Shown: one piece after another, positions 1 to 8,875 of the stretch
How the letters are laid out: every line of letters begins with the position of its first letter
Position numbering within the stretch: the stretch's first letter is position 1
DNA from: Phycisphaerae bacterium
GTDB lineage: Bacteria; Planctomycetota; Phycisphaerae; UBA1845
Direction: 5' to 3'
DNA length: 64,000 nt
Assembly (NCBI GenBank): GCA_029260135.1
Contig: JAJDDV010000022.1
Span: 1 to 64,000 of the forward strand
Notes under the pieces: model-generated
Seen by the model: the letters and a program-made list of their open reading frames with translations, nothing else
What the model was told of the DNA's origin: nothing
Database searches by the model: none
Translations under genes and position numbers: made by a program

Positions 1-19
1 GGACCACCCGCCTCTCCCC

Positions 20-100
20 TACCGGCTGGTAGGCTCCGCTGTGCGAGTCAAGCGCCCCCTTACCAAGGGGGGATTCAACGGGGGTGTTTCTCTGACGGAT
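20..100. repeat. Intergenic repeat patch with CCCCCTT/AAGGGGG inverted repeat
   Basis: A perfect 7-bp inverted repeat (arms 55-61 and 65-71, loop ACC) is followed by GATTCAACGGGGGT. Similar CCCCCTTACCAAGGGGG hairpins occur as dispersed intergenic repeats in many bacterial genomes; that is recalled knowledge, not a search. No reading frame here looks coding. Confidence 0.5.
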
Positions 101-309
101 AGCTGACGACTGACCGCCAACCGCTGTCGATTTCGTATCGCGACCGCAACGACAACTAGGGGACAGTGGGGACCTCTCCTGGTTTCCTCTCTGGTTTCCT
201 GACCAGAGGCTGGGTGGCCCGGGTCGTTAGCGAAGCGCTGACCCGGGGGACTCGATGATGCGCGCCCGGTGCCACAACCCAGGTGTAGGGTGCATCTCGA
301 TGCACCTCC

Positions 310-409
310 TGCAGCCTGAAAGGCTGCCAGAGCATAGCCGTGGGCAGAGCGAAGCGACGCCCACGGATGACGCGTCCCCACGCTCCATCCGACCCTGAAA
401 GGGTCGAAG
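310..409 (-). repeat. Dispersed three-hairpin repeat, copy 1
   Basis: Read on the minus strand, this stretch closely matches 6696-6794 on the plus strand. It contains three hairpins in order: GACCCT/AGGGTC, CCGTGGGC/GCCCACGG and GCAGCC/GGCTGC. Each hairpin keeps its stem while the spacers differ between the copies. Open frames crossing it are driven by the repeat and are not taken as genes. The rest of 1-560 shows no gene. Confidence 0.75.
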
Positions 410-618
410 AACATCTCCACCGGGTGCCCATTCTTTCGCGGCAACGGTAGGGGACGGAGCTGCGAAGTCCCTCGCCAACGGCGCTCACCCCAAAACACCT
501 CCAGACCGATCACCCGCGACGTTCTTTCATCAGAAGACCACGCACCCGGAGTCCGATCGCCATGCCTACATCAACTCGCAATCGAAGCGCAACGCCTCGA
601 GCACGCGCCAATCCACCA

Positions 619-721
619 GGCCCCGGAGGGGCCCGCGGCTGTAGCCACGGGTGGAGGGCGCCGCAGGCGGGCGCAACCCGTGGTCCCGGCGAACCAGATG
701 TATCCGCCCCGGAAGGGGCGG
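619..721. repeat. Three-hairpin GC-rich intergenic repeat (second family)
   Basis: Three inverted repeats follow each other: 619-633 (GGCCCCGGAGGGGCC), arms 645-652 and 676-683 (CCACGGGT/ACCCGTGG), and 704-721 (CCGCCCC, GGAA loop, GGGGCGG). The layout of hairpin, long-spaced hairpin, hairpin is the same as in the repeat at 310-409, but the sequence is different. The long open frame covering 562-1356 is proline/arginine-rich, crosses this repeat and is judged non-coding. Confidence 0.65.
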
Positions 722-913
722 AGGAACTGCCGACCGAGCGGATCGGACGACCATCCCTCTGCGTGCCCGGCGATGAGATCCAAAGCGGGGTATTGCCACG
801 CGATTATCCCACACCAAGCGCGATGTTCACCTGCCGTGACCAGCGTGAGTGCCGCGTCTTTTGCCCAAGACATCGGGTCGAAAACGAGCCACCTCACAAA
901 AAGTGCCAAGCCT

Positions 914-942
914 GTGACACTTCGGTGAAAAGAATCTATATT
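914..942 (+). promoter_or_regulatory. Sigma-70-like promoter upstream of the sulfotransferase-like gene
   Basis: GTGACA (914-919) and TATATT (937-942) each match consensus at five of six positions, with a 17-bp spacer. Transcription would start near 949, about 418 nt before the first supported start codon at 1367. That implies an unusually long leader or an unrecognised short gene in 949-1366; I see no convincing coding frame there. Confidence 0.5.
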
Positions 943-1366
943 TCCAAACGAACCCACCGACGCCCGATAACTCGAGGCATCGACGATGCCGTTCTGGAGC
1001 CTCCGCCGCCCCCTTCACCACTCGCTCGGGTCCACCGCCTCGCCCCAGACATCCAGCCCAAATCGCCCAACCACCCCACTCTTACAGGCTTCGAAGAGAA
1101 AAGACTTCCCCCAGCGCCGGCCGCGAACACGAGGGGCCGCCGGCCCCCATCGTCAACACAATCCGTCCGCCGCAGGCGCCCAGGCGTAGGCAAACCGCCG
1201 GCGCCTCGCCCGGCAACATCTCGACGCATCGTTCGAGGTCCCTCTTCCGTTCAACTACGGCGGTGGTCCCCGCGCCCGATCGGTGCTAACGTCGGTCGCA
1301 GCGCCGTGCGACCGTATCAACAGCGAACCAAACAAAGGCGAGAGACATCTGACTAGAGATCGTCTC

Positions 1367-2107
1367 ATGGACAACAAGACCATTCGAATCGCAATGTGGT
1401 CCGGACCACGCAACATCTCGACCGCCATGATGCGCTCCTGGGAAAACCGCGACGATTGCGTTGTCTGCGATGAACCCCTCTACGCGCACTATCTGATGAA
1501 AACCGCGCTCGACCATCCTGGCGCCGCGGAAGTGATCGAGCATCACGAGACCGACTGGCGCCAAGTCGTCGATTGGCTCACCGGCGAGGCACCTTCAGGC
1601 AAAGCGGTCTTCTACCAGAAACACATGGCCCATCACCTGCTCGATAACATCGATCGCGACTGGCTGGACCAGATGGTCAACGGATTCCTCATTCGCGACC
1701 CACGAGAGATGCTGACATCGCTGATCCACAACATCCCCGACCCGACGATCGAAGACACCGGCCTGCCGCAACAGGTGGAACTCTTCGACCTCATCCGACT
1801 CCGAACCGGGCGCATTCCGCCGGTGCTCGACGCAAAGGACGTGCTGGAGAATCCAGGCGACATGCTCGAACGACTCACTCAGTCCGTCGGCGTACCCTTC
1901 ACCGATCGCATGCTCACCTGGCCCGCCGGCCCGCGCGACACCGACGGTTGTTGGGCGAAGTACTGGTACGCTAACGTCGAAAAGTCGACCGGCTTTCAGC
2001 CCTACAAGGCAAAGGACGACGTCGTACCCGTGCGACTCCAGGGCGTCTACGAGCAATGCGTGGACTGCTACGAAAAGCTCTACACGCACCGCCTCTGCGC
2101 AACGTAA
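1367..2107 (+). CDS. Sulfotransferase-like (PAPS-fold) protein
   Basis: This is a protein of about 246 residues, starting at the ATG that gives MDNKTIRIAMWSGPRNIST. The N-terminal SGPRNISTAMM segment resembles the 5'-phosphosulfate-binding loop of sulfotransferase-family proteins, and the mid-protein LIRDPREMLTSL resembles the 3'-phosphate-binding strand-helix (RDPxxxxxS). The frame stays open upstream to 1283, but those residues look unrelated and the downstream ATG is preferred. It lies 15 bp before a class IV aminotransferase, so the two are probably co-transcribed; such a sulfotransferase/aminotransferase pairing is known to me from other bacteria. The acceptor substrate cannot be inferred, and a non-catalytic PAPS-fold role remains possible. 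Confidence 0.7.
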   Translation: MDNKTIRIAMWSGPRNISTAMMRSWENRDDCVVCDEPLYAHYLMKTALDHPGAAEVIEHHETDWRQVVDWLTGEAPSGKAVFYQKHMAHHLLDNIDRDWLDQMVNGFLIRDPREMLTSLIHNIPDPTIEDTGLPQQVELFDLIRLRTGRIPPVLDAKDVLENPGDMLERLTQSVGVPFTDRMLTWPAGPRDTDGCWAKYWYANVEKSTGFQPYKAKDDVVPVRLQGVYEQCVDCYEKLYTHRLCAT

Positions 2108-2122
2108 ATACGGGATGAAAGC

Positions 2123-3022
2123 ATGCTGCAAACATTCGACGAGAAGAACCGCGACCTGATCGTCAACATCAACGGAACACTCTGCCATCGAGACGAAGCC
2201 CGCATCAGTCCCTTCGACTCCGTTGTTCAGGGTGGCGACGCCGTCTGGGAAGGACTGCGACTCTACGCCGGGCGCATCTTCAAGCTCAATGAACACCTCG
2301 ACCGCCTTCGAAGCTCAGCACTCGCCCTGGCCTTCGACCAGATCCCTTCACACGACGACATCACCGAGCACATCAAGCGAACGCTCGCAGCCAATCACAT
2401 GACCGACGGCGTACACATTCGCCTCACCCTGACGCGCGGCGTCAAGATTACTTCCGGGATGGACCCGCGGCTGAATCAGTCCGGACCGACCCTGATCGTG
2501 CTGGCCGAACACAAGCCGCCGGTCTATGGTCGAAGCGGTCTCAGCCTGATCACGAGCAGCGTCCGGCGGTTTCCGCCCGATTGTCTTGACCCGAAAATCC
2601 ACCACGCCAACCTCCTTCAGTCCATCCTGGCCAAGATCGAAGCCAACAACGCACAGGCCGACGATGCGATCATGCTCGACGTGCGCGGCTTCGTGGCGGA
2701 GACCAACGCCACGCACCTCTTCATCGTCGACAAAGGCGCGCTGAAAACCAGCCACACCGTCGCCTGTCCGGAAGGCATCACCCGAGCAACCGTCCTCGAA
2801 ATCTGCCGTGACGAGGCGGTGCCTTATGTTGAACAGGACCTGACCCTGACCGATGTCTATCGCGCCGACGAAATGTTCTGCAGCGGGACGATGGGCGAAC
2901 TCGCAGCGGTCATCAAGGTCGATGGCCGCACCATTGGAGACGGGCATGTCGGCCCGTTAACCCAAATGCTTTCCGAGCATCTTCAGGAACGGACCGCGTT
3001 AGAAGGCGTAGTCGTGTGCTGA
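2123..3022 (+). CDS. PLP-dependent class IV aminotransferase (branched-chain/D-amino-acid type)
   Basis: This 299-residue protein has the fold-type IV layout. The likely PLP Schiff-base lysine is K158 in DPKIHHANLLQ, and the glutamate binding the PLP pyridine nitrogen is E193 in VAETNATHLFIV. The C-terminal FCSGTMGELAAVIKVDG matches the phosphate/substrate loop. The length fits IlvE and D-amino-acid aminotransferases (about 280-310). IlvE, DAAT and ADC lyase cannot be separated reliably by eye. It directly follows the sulfotransferase-like gene with a 15-bp gap, suggesting a bicistronic unit. Upstream GGGATG is only a weak ribosome-binding site. Confidence 0.85.
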   Translation: MLQTFDEKNRDLIVNINGTLCHRDEARISPFDSVVQGGDAVWEGLRLYAGRIFKLNEHLDRLRSSALALAFDQIPSHDDITEHIKRTLAANHMTDGVHIRLTLTRGVKITSGMDPRLNQSGPTLIVLAEHKPPVYGRSGLSLITSSVRRFPPDCLDPKIHHANLLQSILAKIEANNAQADDAIMLDVRGFVAETNATHLFIVDKGALKTSHTVACPEGITRATVLEICRDEAVPYVEQDLTLTDVYRADEMFCSGTMGELAAVIKVDGRTIGDGHVGPLTQMLSEHLQERTALEGVVVC

Positions 3023-3395
3023 TGAGAGTCGCCGAGCATGACCGCTAGTGGACGCCGAGCGCGCGGAAAGGGTCCGTTATCGGTGCCATGACAGTGACAC
3101 TTTTGTCCAGCGCCCGAGAAAACCGCCCCGTTTTCGAACTTTGCGCATTTTCGCGCGCAAAGGCAGAATTCGACAATTCACGCCTAATCTCTTTTCTCGC
3201 AGGAATTTACAGGCTTATCGGGCGCATAACGCCGCCTACACGCACAATCGAGCTATCGTACCCTTTACAAACAGACCTTTTTGGTGCAATAATATGTACA
3301 CGGTCGCACGGTAGCGTTGCGATCCGGTCTGACGTCTGCACCCGGCCCTGTTCCGGGACGTGGGCACATCGGTTGGGTGTTCCTTTGGTCGGAGA
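3023..3395 (+). other. Intergenic region before the KamA-type gene, AT-rich promoter-like core
   Basis: No convincing gene. A TTTGCGC/GCGCAAA inverted repeat lies near 3140-3165. TTTACA (3264-3269) and TAATAT (3290-3295) resemble a promoter, but the 20-bp spacer is long, so the assignment is weak. The local base composition is clearly more AT-rich than the flanking genes, as expected for a control region. Confidence 0.35.
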
Positions 3396-4625
3396 ATGCG
3401 TGTGGTCAACTTGTCTCTAACGCAGGCTGGGGTATCCCACCGGTCGTCGCATCGTGCGTCGGCCCGGCGGACCCGCTACATTAGCGACATTGACAAAGTC
3501 ACCCAGATTCCGGCGGCGGAACGGACGAAGCTGAAGAAGGTCATCGAGCGTTACGCCTTTCGGGTCAACGATTATTACCTGGGTCTGATCGACTGGAACG
3601 ACCCGGCAGATCCGATTCGACAGCTCATTTTGCCGCGTGAGGAAGAGTTGAGCGGCTGGGGCCGGCTGGATGCGAGCAACGAGCAGGCGGTGACGGTCGC
3701 GCGCGGCGTTCAGCACAAATACCCGCAAACGGTCTTGCTCCTCTGCAACGAGGTGTGCGGGGCCTACTGCCGTTATTGCTTCCGCAAGCGGCTGTTCATG
3801 AACGAGAACCACGAGGTCACGAACGACGTCTCGCAGGGGCTCGCGTACATCGCGGAGCATCCCGACGTCACGAATGTTCTGTTGACCGGTGGCGATCCGC
3901 TCTTGATGAGCACCCGGCGCATTATCGGGATTCTCGAAGCGTTGCGCGCCATTCCGCACGTTCAGATCATTCGCATCGGCTCGAAGATGCCGGCGTTTGA
4001 TCCGTGGCGATTGCTCGACGATGCCGAGCTTCAGCGGGCGCTTCGCCAATACTCGACGCCGCGACAGCGCATCTACTTGATGGCGCATTTCGATCATCCG
4101 CGCGAATTGACCGACATCGCGATCGACGGCATCGACTGCTTCATTCGCAACGGTGTCATCTGCGTGAATCAATGCCCGTTGATCAAGGGTGTCAACGACG
4201 ACGTCGATGTTTTGTCGACACTGTATCAACGGCTGGCGCACATGGGGTGCACGCCCTACTACTTGTTCCAGGGACGACCGACGGAAGGGAACGAGCCGTA
4301 CAAGGTTCCGATCGTTCGCGGCTGGGAGATCTTCACGGAAGTGATGCGTCACGGTTCCGGTTTGGCGCGGCGCGCTCGATTCGCGATGTCGCACGAGACG
4401 GGGAAGATCGAGGTGGTGGCCGTTGACGATCAACACATCTACCTGCGTTATCATCAAGCGAAAGACCCGGCCAAGCGCGGCCAGCTCATGACGTATCAGC
4501 GCGATGACGAGGCCTGCTGGCTGGACGAGCTTACGCCGGCGGGCGGCAACGGTGTAGCCGATTCCGCTGTTCTTCCGACGTCGGGCGGCGTCGACGACAT
4601 CAATGAGGCCCATCTCCCTCTTTAG
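3396..4625 (+). CDS. kamA: KamA-family radical SAM aminomutase (lysine 2,3-aminomutase-like)
   Basis: A radical SAM protein of about 409 residues. The [4Fe-4S] motif CGAYCRYC gives C121, C125 and C128, followed by RKR as in KamA proteins. LLTGGDPLL matches the SAM-binding GGE/GGD region, and K337 in HETGKIEVV sits where KamA proteins carry the PLP lysine. The canonical PGGGGK loop is replaced by SHETGK, so the substrate may not be free lysine. The length fits KamA (about 416) better than the shorter EpmB that modifies elongation factor P. The start is uncertain: ATG 3396 was chosen, but GTG 3360 is in frame and neither has a good ribosome-binding site. The neighbours give no pathway clue. Confidence 0.8.
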   Translation: MRVVNLSLTQAGVSHRSSHRASARRTRYISDIDKVTQIPAAERTKLKKVIERYAFRVNDYYLGLIDWNDPADPIRQLILPREEELSGWGRLDASNEQAVTVARGVQHKYPQTVLLLCNEVCGAYCRYCFRKRLFMNENHEVTNDVSQGLAYIAEHPDVTNVLLTGGDPLLMSTRRIIGILEALRAIPHVQIIRIGSKMPAFDPWRLLDDAELQRALRQYSTPRQRIYLMAHFDHPRELTDIAIDGIDCFIRNGVICVNQCPLIKGVNDDVDVLSTLYQRLAHMGCTPYYLFQGRPTEGNEPYKVPIVRGWEIFTEVMRHGSGLARRARFAMSHETGKIEVVAVDDQHIYLRYHQAKDPAKRGQLMTYQRDDEACWLDELTPAGGNGVADSAVLPTSGGVDDINEAHLPL

Positions 4626-4787
4626 AAGTCTCGATGGAGTTGAACCCGGACGACTGTCCACCCGGTGCATCAAGCGGGGCCCTACACTGTCGCCTGCAAA
4701 GCGTGGGACCCGACATCCTCTGCCACGCACAACACACGACACTTCCCCGCTGCCACAGTCGTGGCAACAGTCATCCCCGCTGGCGCG

Positions 4788-5207
4788 TCAGTCGCCGATG
4801 ATTTTCACGAGGACGCGTTTCTTGCGGCGGCCGTCGAACTCTCCGTAGAAGATCTGTTCCCACGGTCCGAAGTCGAGGCGGCCGTCGGTGACGGCGACGA
4901 CGACTTCGCGGCCCATGACCTGTCGTTTCAAGTGGGCGTCGCCGTTGTCTTCGCCTGTACGATTGTGTCGGTATTGTTCGATGGGTTCGTGGGGGGCGAG
5001 CGATTCCAGCCATTGCTCGTAGTCGGCGTGGAGGCCTGACTCGTCGTCGTTGATGAAGACGCTCGCGGTAATGTGCATGGCGTTGACGAGGCAGAGACCT
5101 TCACGAACTCCGCTGGCGGAGAGTGCCTCTTCGACCTGTGGCGTGATGTTGATCATGCCTCTTCGTGAGGGGGTTTGGAAGAACAGTTCTTGTCTGAATG
5201 ACTTCAT
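4788..5207 (-). CDS. YjbQ/UPF0047 family protein
   Basis: A 139-residue protein matching the whole length of the YjbQ family. It carries [40 protein letters not shown] and the C-terminal [15 protein letters not shown]. Family members have been linked to secondary thiamine-phosphate synthase activity; the physiological role is unclear, so no pathway is assigned. AAGGA lies just upstream of the ATG. The gene follows the DUF2891 gene after a 70-bp gap on the same strand and is probably co-transcribed with it. Confidence 0.9.
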   Translation of the reverse strand: MKSFRQELFFQTPSRRGMINITPQVEEALSASGVREGLCLVNAMHITASVFINDDESGLHADYEQWLESLAPHEPIEQYRHNRTGEDNGDAHLKRQVMGREVVVAVTDGRLDFGPWEQIFYGEFDGRRKKRVLVKIIGD

Positions 5208-5277
5208 GGCGTCGGTCCTTCATTCGATACGGTTTCTGACAATGCGGTGAGACTCGCGGAAGGCGATCCGAAACGAC

Positions 5278-6390
5278 TCATGGTCCGAGTCCGCGCTGGG
5301 TGACGAGATAGACAGCGAAGCTTCCGAGCCAGTGCCCTCCTTCGTAGTGCTGGTCGGCGAGTGCATCGAGGCCGGCGCGGCGATGGTCACGCGCGGCGCT
5401 GCGCAGCGCCGCGATGCGCGGGTCTCCTTTGGGAAGTCCTTTGGCCATGCCCTCCAGCATCCAGGCGCGCGACAGGTTGAGCCCGTCGAGATGGACGAGT
5501 TTTCCGTCTGATTTGTCGGTGACGATGGCCGGGGGCAACCAGTCTGGCGAGTCGTCCAAGCTGAGGTCTGGCAAGAAAGCGCCAAGCCATGCGGCGTATG
5601 CCGGTGGCGGGAGTATTCGGCGCATGAGATCGGCTTCGGCGAGGATGGGCGAAAGGAATGCCTGACCGTCTGGTTCGAAGGCGAGGTTCGCGCCGCGGTC
5701 GCGCAGGTAGTAGTCGGTGGCGCGTTGTGCGACGAGTTCGGCCATGTCGTGGCGGCCTCGACTTCGTGCCCAATCGAGGACGAGTCCCATGGCGAAGGCG
5801 GTCTGGCTGTGCTCGCCGGTTCGGACGGGGTGCGAGAGTTTGGGAAGCCAGTTATCGAAGCGATCGGCGACTTCGCGTTCGAGCGGTTCGAGTGCAGCCG
5901 CCCAACGCGTTGCCTGTGGGTCGTTCCATTCGTGGAGTTCGGCTGAGAGCTGCAGCAGCCAGGCGAGGCCATAGGGTCGTTCGAACGACCTGCGTCCTTT
6001 CGCGTTGAGGTAGGCTAGTTCCGCTGCGACGCTTTGCGGTTTGAAGCTCTGTTCAAGCGCTTCGCGTGCTCTGGCGACGTACGAAGCCTGCGGCTGGGTC
6101 CGGCAGAGGCGAACCAGAAGCCAGTGTCCGTGAACGGCGGAGTGCCAGTCGAAGCAGCCGAAGAAGACGGGGGTCAGCTCGTGCGGTGTTTTTGCATCTT
6201 CGGCTGATTGGAGCACGTGGGCGATTTTGTTGGGGTACTCTCGGTGCATGCACTCGAGCGCGAGCTGGGCGAAATGCGCGGTGGCCTGGGCGTTTAGCGG
6301 CGCATCCGGTGAGGGTCCCGCGGCGTCTGGTTGTGCGGTCGTTGTTGCGGCTGCGCTGAGGGCGAAAAGAACGGCAAAAGCACGGTGCAT
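5278..6390 (-). CDS. Exported DUF2891-family protein
   Basis: About 370 residues. The ATG at 6390 has GGAG upstream and starts a signal-peptide-like segment (MHRAFAVLFALSAAATTTAQ). The family hallmark FGCFDWHSAVHGHWLLVR lies near residue 80; later segments FERPYGLAWLLQL, GEHSQTAFAMGL and HYEGGHWLGSFAVYLVTQ fit an all-helical toroid-like fold. No catalytic function is known to me for the family. It is the first gene of a two-gene unit with the YjbQ gene and has its own promoter at 6415-6442. Confidence 0.8.
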   Translation of the reverse strand: MHRAFAVLFALSAAATTTAQPDAAGPSPDAPLNAQATAHFAQLALECMHREYPNKIAHVLQSAEDAKTPHELTPVFFGCFDWHSAVHGHWLLVRLCRTQPQASYVARAREALEQSFKPQSVAAELAYLNAKGRRSFERPYGLAWLLQLSAELHEWNDPQATRWAAALEPLEREVADRFDNWLPKLSHPVRTGEHSQTAFAMGLVLDWARSRGRHDMAELVAQRATDYYLRDRGANLAFEPDGQAFLSPILAEADLMRRILPPPAYAAWLGAFLPDLSLDDSPDWLPPAIVTDKSDGKLVHLDGLNLSRAWMLEGMAKGLPKGDPRIAALRSAARDHRRAGLDALADQHYEGGHWLGSFAVYLVTQRGLGP

Positions 6391-6414
6391 GGGGGTTCTC
6401 CTTATACTGCGGTG

Positions 6415-6442
6415 ATCATACCTGCATCGTGGTGGGTCACAA
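6415..6442 (-). promoter_or_regulatory. Promoter of the DUF2891 gene
   Basis: On the minus strand, TTGTGA (plus 6437-6442) and TATGAT (plus 6415-6420) are separated by 16 bp. The predicted start near 6408 gives a short leader of about 18 nt containing GGAG before the ATG at 6390, which supports both the promoter and the chosen start codon. Confidence 0.6.
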
Positions 6443-6695
6443 TGATGATGGAGAGGCATCCTGCGCTGGGGGTCAGGCCGGCGGCTGGGGAATCGAGATC
6501 GTGACGGCCGGTGAACGTCCCGCGTTGTTCAAAAGAAGGAACTGCCTATTTGGCTTGGCGTTTATCGCCCTGGCGGACAAGCCGAGGGTGTCCGGGGATT
6601 CCAGGGTGTGGAAGATCGCTTCGACGCTATCGTTCGTACCGGTACTTCGATGGCGCAGCGAATCCGTCGTTCGTGGATGAGTGCTCGGCACAGCG

Positions 6696-6794
6696 CTTCG
6701 ACCCTTTCAGGGTCGGATTGGGATATGGGGGCGCGATCCGTGGGCGGCGCTTCGCTCTGCCCACGGCTACGATCTTGCAGCCCTTCAGGCTGCA
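6696..6794 (+). repeat. Dispersed three-hairpin repeat, copy 2
   Basis: Same family as 310-409 but in the opposite orientation. The hairpins GACCCTTTCAGGGTC, CCGTGGGC/GCCCACGG and GCAGCC/GGCTGC are conserved in order and spacing. It lies in the 658-bp gap between the DUF2891 gene and prfA, which contains no convincing gene; short frames through it encode only repeat translations. Confidence 0.75.
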
Positions 6795-6888
6795 CAGACG
6801 CATTAAGAAGGCGCCTCGCACAAAGCCAGACCGCATGCCCGCGCCTTCGTCTTGGGCATGGCACCCAACGCACGTCATCGTCTCCCCC

Positions 6889-6955
6889 ATGTCCAAAGGA
6901 CATGGGCGGCCCGGCGAAGGACATGGGCCCGGCAAAGGACATGGGCCAGGCCATC
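6889..6955 (+). repeat. Short tandem repeat of AAGGACATGGGC
   Basis: The unit AAGGACATGGGC recurs three times at about 6896, 6917 and 6934 with GC-rich linkers (GGCCCGGCG, CCGGCA). The first unit also forms a palindrome with the preceding CCCATGTCC. It lies downstream of the repeat at 6696-6794 and outside any credible gene. Confidence 0.6.
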
Positions 6956-7049
6956 ACACTGGCGGGCCATCCGCCAGGTTCACCCGTGCGCAGCGCATGG
7001 CGGCGCTTCGCTTGGCCATGGCACGCGTCATTTCACGTGTCAAAGAACA

Positions 7050-8144
7050 CTAGAGGTTTTTGAGGCGTTGTTCTTTGTCGTGGGTCTGAAGGGCTTCGAC
7101 GAGGTCGTCCATTCCGCCCTCCATGATCTTGTCGAGGCTGTAGAGGTCGAGGTTGATGCGGTGGTCGGAGACTCGGTTCTGGGGGAAGTTATAGGTTCGG
7201 ACGCGCTGGGATCGATCTCCGCTGCCGATCATCGTTTTGCGCGCGCTGTCGCGCTCGGCGGCGTTGGCTGACCGGTGGTGGTCGTAGAGTCGCGTCAGGA
7301 GGATGCGGCGTCCTTTGGCGCGGTTTTTGTGTTGGCTTTTTTCGTCGCGCATCGAGACGGTGATTCCCGTTTCTTTGTGAACGAGTCGGATGGCCGACGA
7401 AACTTTGTTGACGTTCTGCCCTCCGGGTCCGCCGGCTCGTGAGACATACTCTTCGACGTCGGTTTCCCAGCTGACGTCAATATTGATTTGTTCGGGTTCG
7501 GGGAGGACGGCGACGGTTGCGGCAGAGGTGTGGATTCGGCCCTGGGCTTCGGTGGCTGGGACGCGCTGAACGCGGTGTCCGCCACCTTCGTAGCCAAGCA
7601 GGCGGTAGACGTCGGGTCCTTTGATGTTGAGAACGATTTCCTTGAGGCCGCCCATTTCGGTTCCGCTCTGGTCGAGGACCTCGACTTTGAGGCCTTTGCG
7701 TTCGGAGAATCGAAGGTACATTTCGTAGAGGTCCCGCACGAAGAGTGCGGCTTCGCTTCCGCCGGTGCCGGCGCGAATTTCGAGGATCACGGAATTGATG
7801 GCGGCGTCGTCGCTGCTGACGATGGCGTACTTGAGGGCTTCGAGCAATTCGTCTCGCCGTGCGATGAGGGAATCGGCCTCGGTCTCGGCCATTTCGCGCA
7901 GGTCTTGATCTTGCTCGCGGTCGTTTGCGATGGTCACTGCGCCTTCGAGTTCTGATCCAACGCGGCGATACTCTTTGTAGGGATCGACAAGTCGGCGCAA
8001 GCGGCCCATTTCCTTGGTTATGGCGATGCTCTTGTTCGGATCGGTTGCCACCGCCGGATCGATGAGTTGCTCGTTGAGTTCCTCGTGGCGTTCCAGGAGC
8101 TCCTGGAGCTTTGCGATCAGTTTTTCGTCGACTTCCTGTGCCAT
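7050..8144 (-). CDS. prfA: Peptide chain release factor 1 (RF1)
   Basis: A 364-residue class I release factor recognising UAA/UAG. The GGQ peptidyl-tRNA hydrolysis motif is at residues 241-243 ([13 protein letters not shown]), and the RF1-specific stop-codon tripeptide PAT is at 196-198 rather than the SPF of RF2. The acidic helical N-terminal domain is complete and the length fits RF1 (about 360). GAGGTGA lies upstream of the ATG. It is preceded on the same strand by rpmE, with an intrinsic terminator between them, so it probably has its own unrecognised promoter. No downstream prmC methyltransferase gene is seen. Confidence 0.97.
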   Translation of the reverse strand: MAQEVDEKLIAKLQELLERHEELNEQLIDPAVATDPNKSIAITKEMGRLRRLVDPYKEYRRVGSELEGAVTIANDREQDQDLREMAETEADSLIARRDELLEALKYAIVSSDDAAINSVILEIRAGTGGSEAALFVRDLYEMYLRFSERKGLKVEVLDQSGTEMGGLKEIVLNIKGPDVYRLLGYEGGGHRVQRVPATEAQGRIHTSAATVAVLPEPEQINIDVSWETDVEEYVSRAGGPGGQNVNKVSSAIRLVHKETGITVSMRDEKSQHKNRAKGRRILLTRLYDHHRSANAAERDSARKTMIGSGDRSQRVRTYNFPQNRVSDHRINLDLYSLDKIMEGGMDDLVEALQTHDKEQRLKNL

Positions 8145-8217
8145 AGGTGTTCACCTCGCGACTGTGTGCCTGGCGGACGATCACGTCTTCATCGACACAG
8201 CGCTCACGGATCCATGC

Positions 8218-8258
8218 AAAAAAACACGCGCATCGCCGGAACCCGGTGGATGCGCGTG
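8218..8258 (-). terminator. Intrinsic terminator after rpmE
   Basis: On the minus strand a 10-bp stem (CACGCGCATC at 8225-8234 pairing with GATGCGCGTG at 8249-8258), partly extended by CCGG/CCGG pairing, is followed directly by seven T residues (plus A-run 8218-8224). It lies 28 bp beyond the rpmE stop codon and upstream of prfA. Confidence 0.85.
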
Positions 8259-8285
8259 GCTTTTGGAAACGCCGAATATCGGTAG

Positions 8286-8543
8286 CTAACGACGCGGCGG
8301 CTTGACGGTTTTTTTCTTCTTGGTCGTCTTGGTGAAGTACTCGCCGCCGAACTTCTTGGTGAAGCGGTCGACTCGGCCTAGCGTATCGACGAGGCGTCCT
8401 TCGCCATCACTGCTGTAGAACGGATGGCAGGAGGAGCAGACCTCGACCTTGAGTTCTGGGACGGTGCTTCGCGTCTGCCAGGTTGTCCCGCAACCACAGT
8501 GGATCGTGCAATCCAGGTATTTGGGATGAATGTCTTTTTTCAT
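8286..8543 (-). CDS. rpmE: 50S ribosomal protein L31, zinc-binding type
   Basis: An 85-residue protein starting MKKDIHPKYL. The zinc-ligand cysteines of the C+ form are present at 16, 18, 36 and 39 (CGC and CSSC), followed by HPFYSS. A lysine-rich tail (KTTKKKKTVK) extends the usual length of about 70. The frame is open upstream to 8708, but only the residues from ATG 8543 resemble L31. Transcription probably starts near 8673, giving a leader of about 130 nt; in E. coli the rpmE leader is a target of autoregulation by L31, so a similar role is possible here (inference). Confidence 0.95.
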   Translation of the reverse strand: MKKDIHPKYLDCTIHCGCGTTWQTRSTVPELKVEVCSSCHPFYSSDGEGRLVDTLGRVDRFTKKFGGEYFTKTTKKKKTVKPPRR

Positions 8544-8679
8544 CATTGGCTCCATCGAGGTCGCCCACCCGCGAGCGACGTACCGGTCGTCTTTCGACCG
8601 CAGCCGATCGAGTTCCTGACCGCGCGGGGCATCATCCATGCCATCCGACGCGCGGACCGTACCTGCGGCTGAGCCCCGC

Positions 8680-8708
8680 ATTCTAAAGGCGAAGATCGAC
8701 GGATTCAA
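8680..8708 (-). promoter_or_regulatory. rpmE promoter
   Basis: On the minus strand, TTGAAT (plus 8703-8708), a 17-bp spacer and TAGAAT (plus 8680-8685, five of six consensus) form a good sigma-70-like promoter directed at rpmE. The remaining region, 8709-8875, shows no gene. Confidence 0.6.
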
Positions 8709-8875
8709 GACCGGAAAGCGGCGTTTTTTGGTCCTTCTCGGCAGTTTTCTCCCCCTCCGCGGCCGGGGCTGTTGATCGAGGGGGTCGCGTCGGCGCGAGA
8801 AGGTATCGTGGGCGGGGCCCCCCGCGTAGAGCAGGTGGCTCGGTGAGGCCTCGACTCGGGTGCAAACCTACCGGG

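Noticed and set aside
562-1356. A 264-codon open frame rich in Pro/Arg
   Set aside because: It runs through a hairpin repeat, resembles no family, has repeat-driven composition and overlaps the upstream region of a real gene.
6889-6955. Possible CRISPR array
   Set aside because: Three short units of 12 bp with GC-rich linkers of unequal length; no spacer-like sequences and no cas genes.
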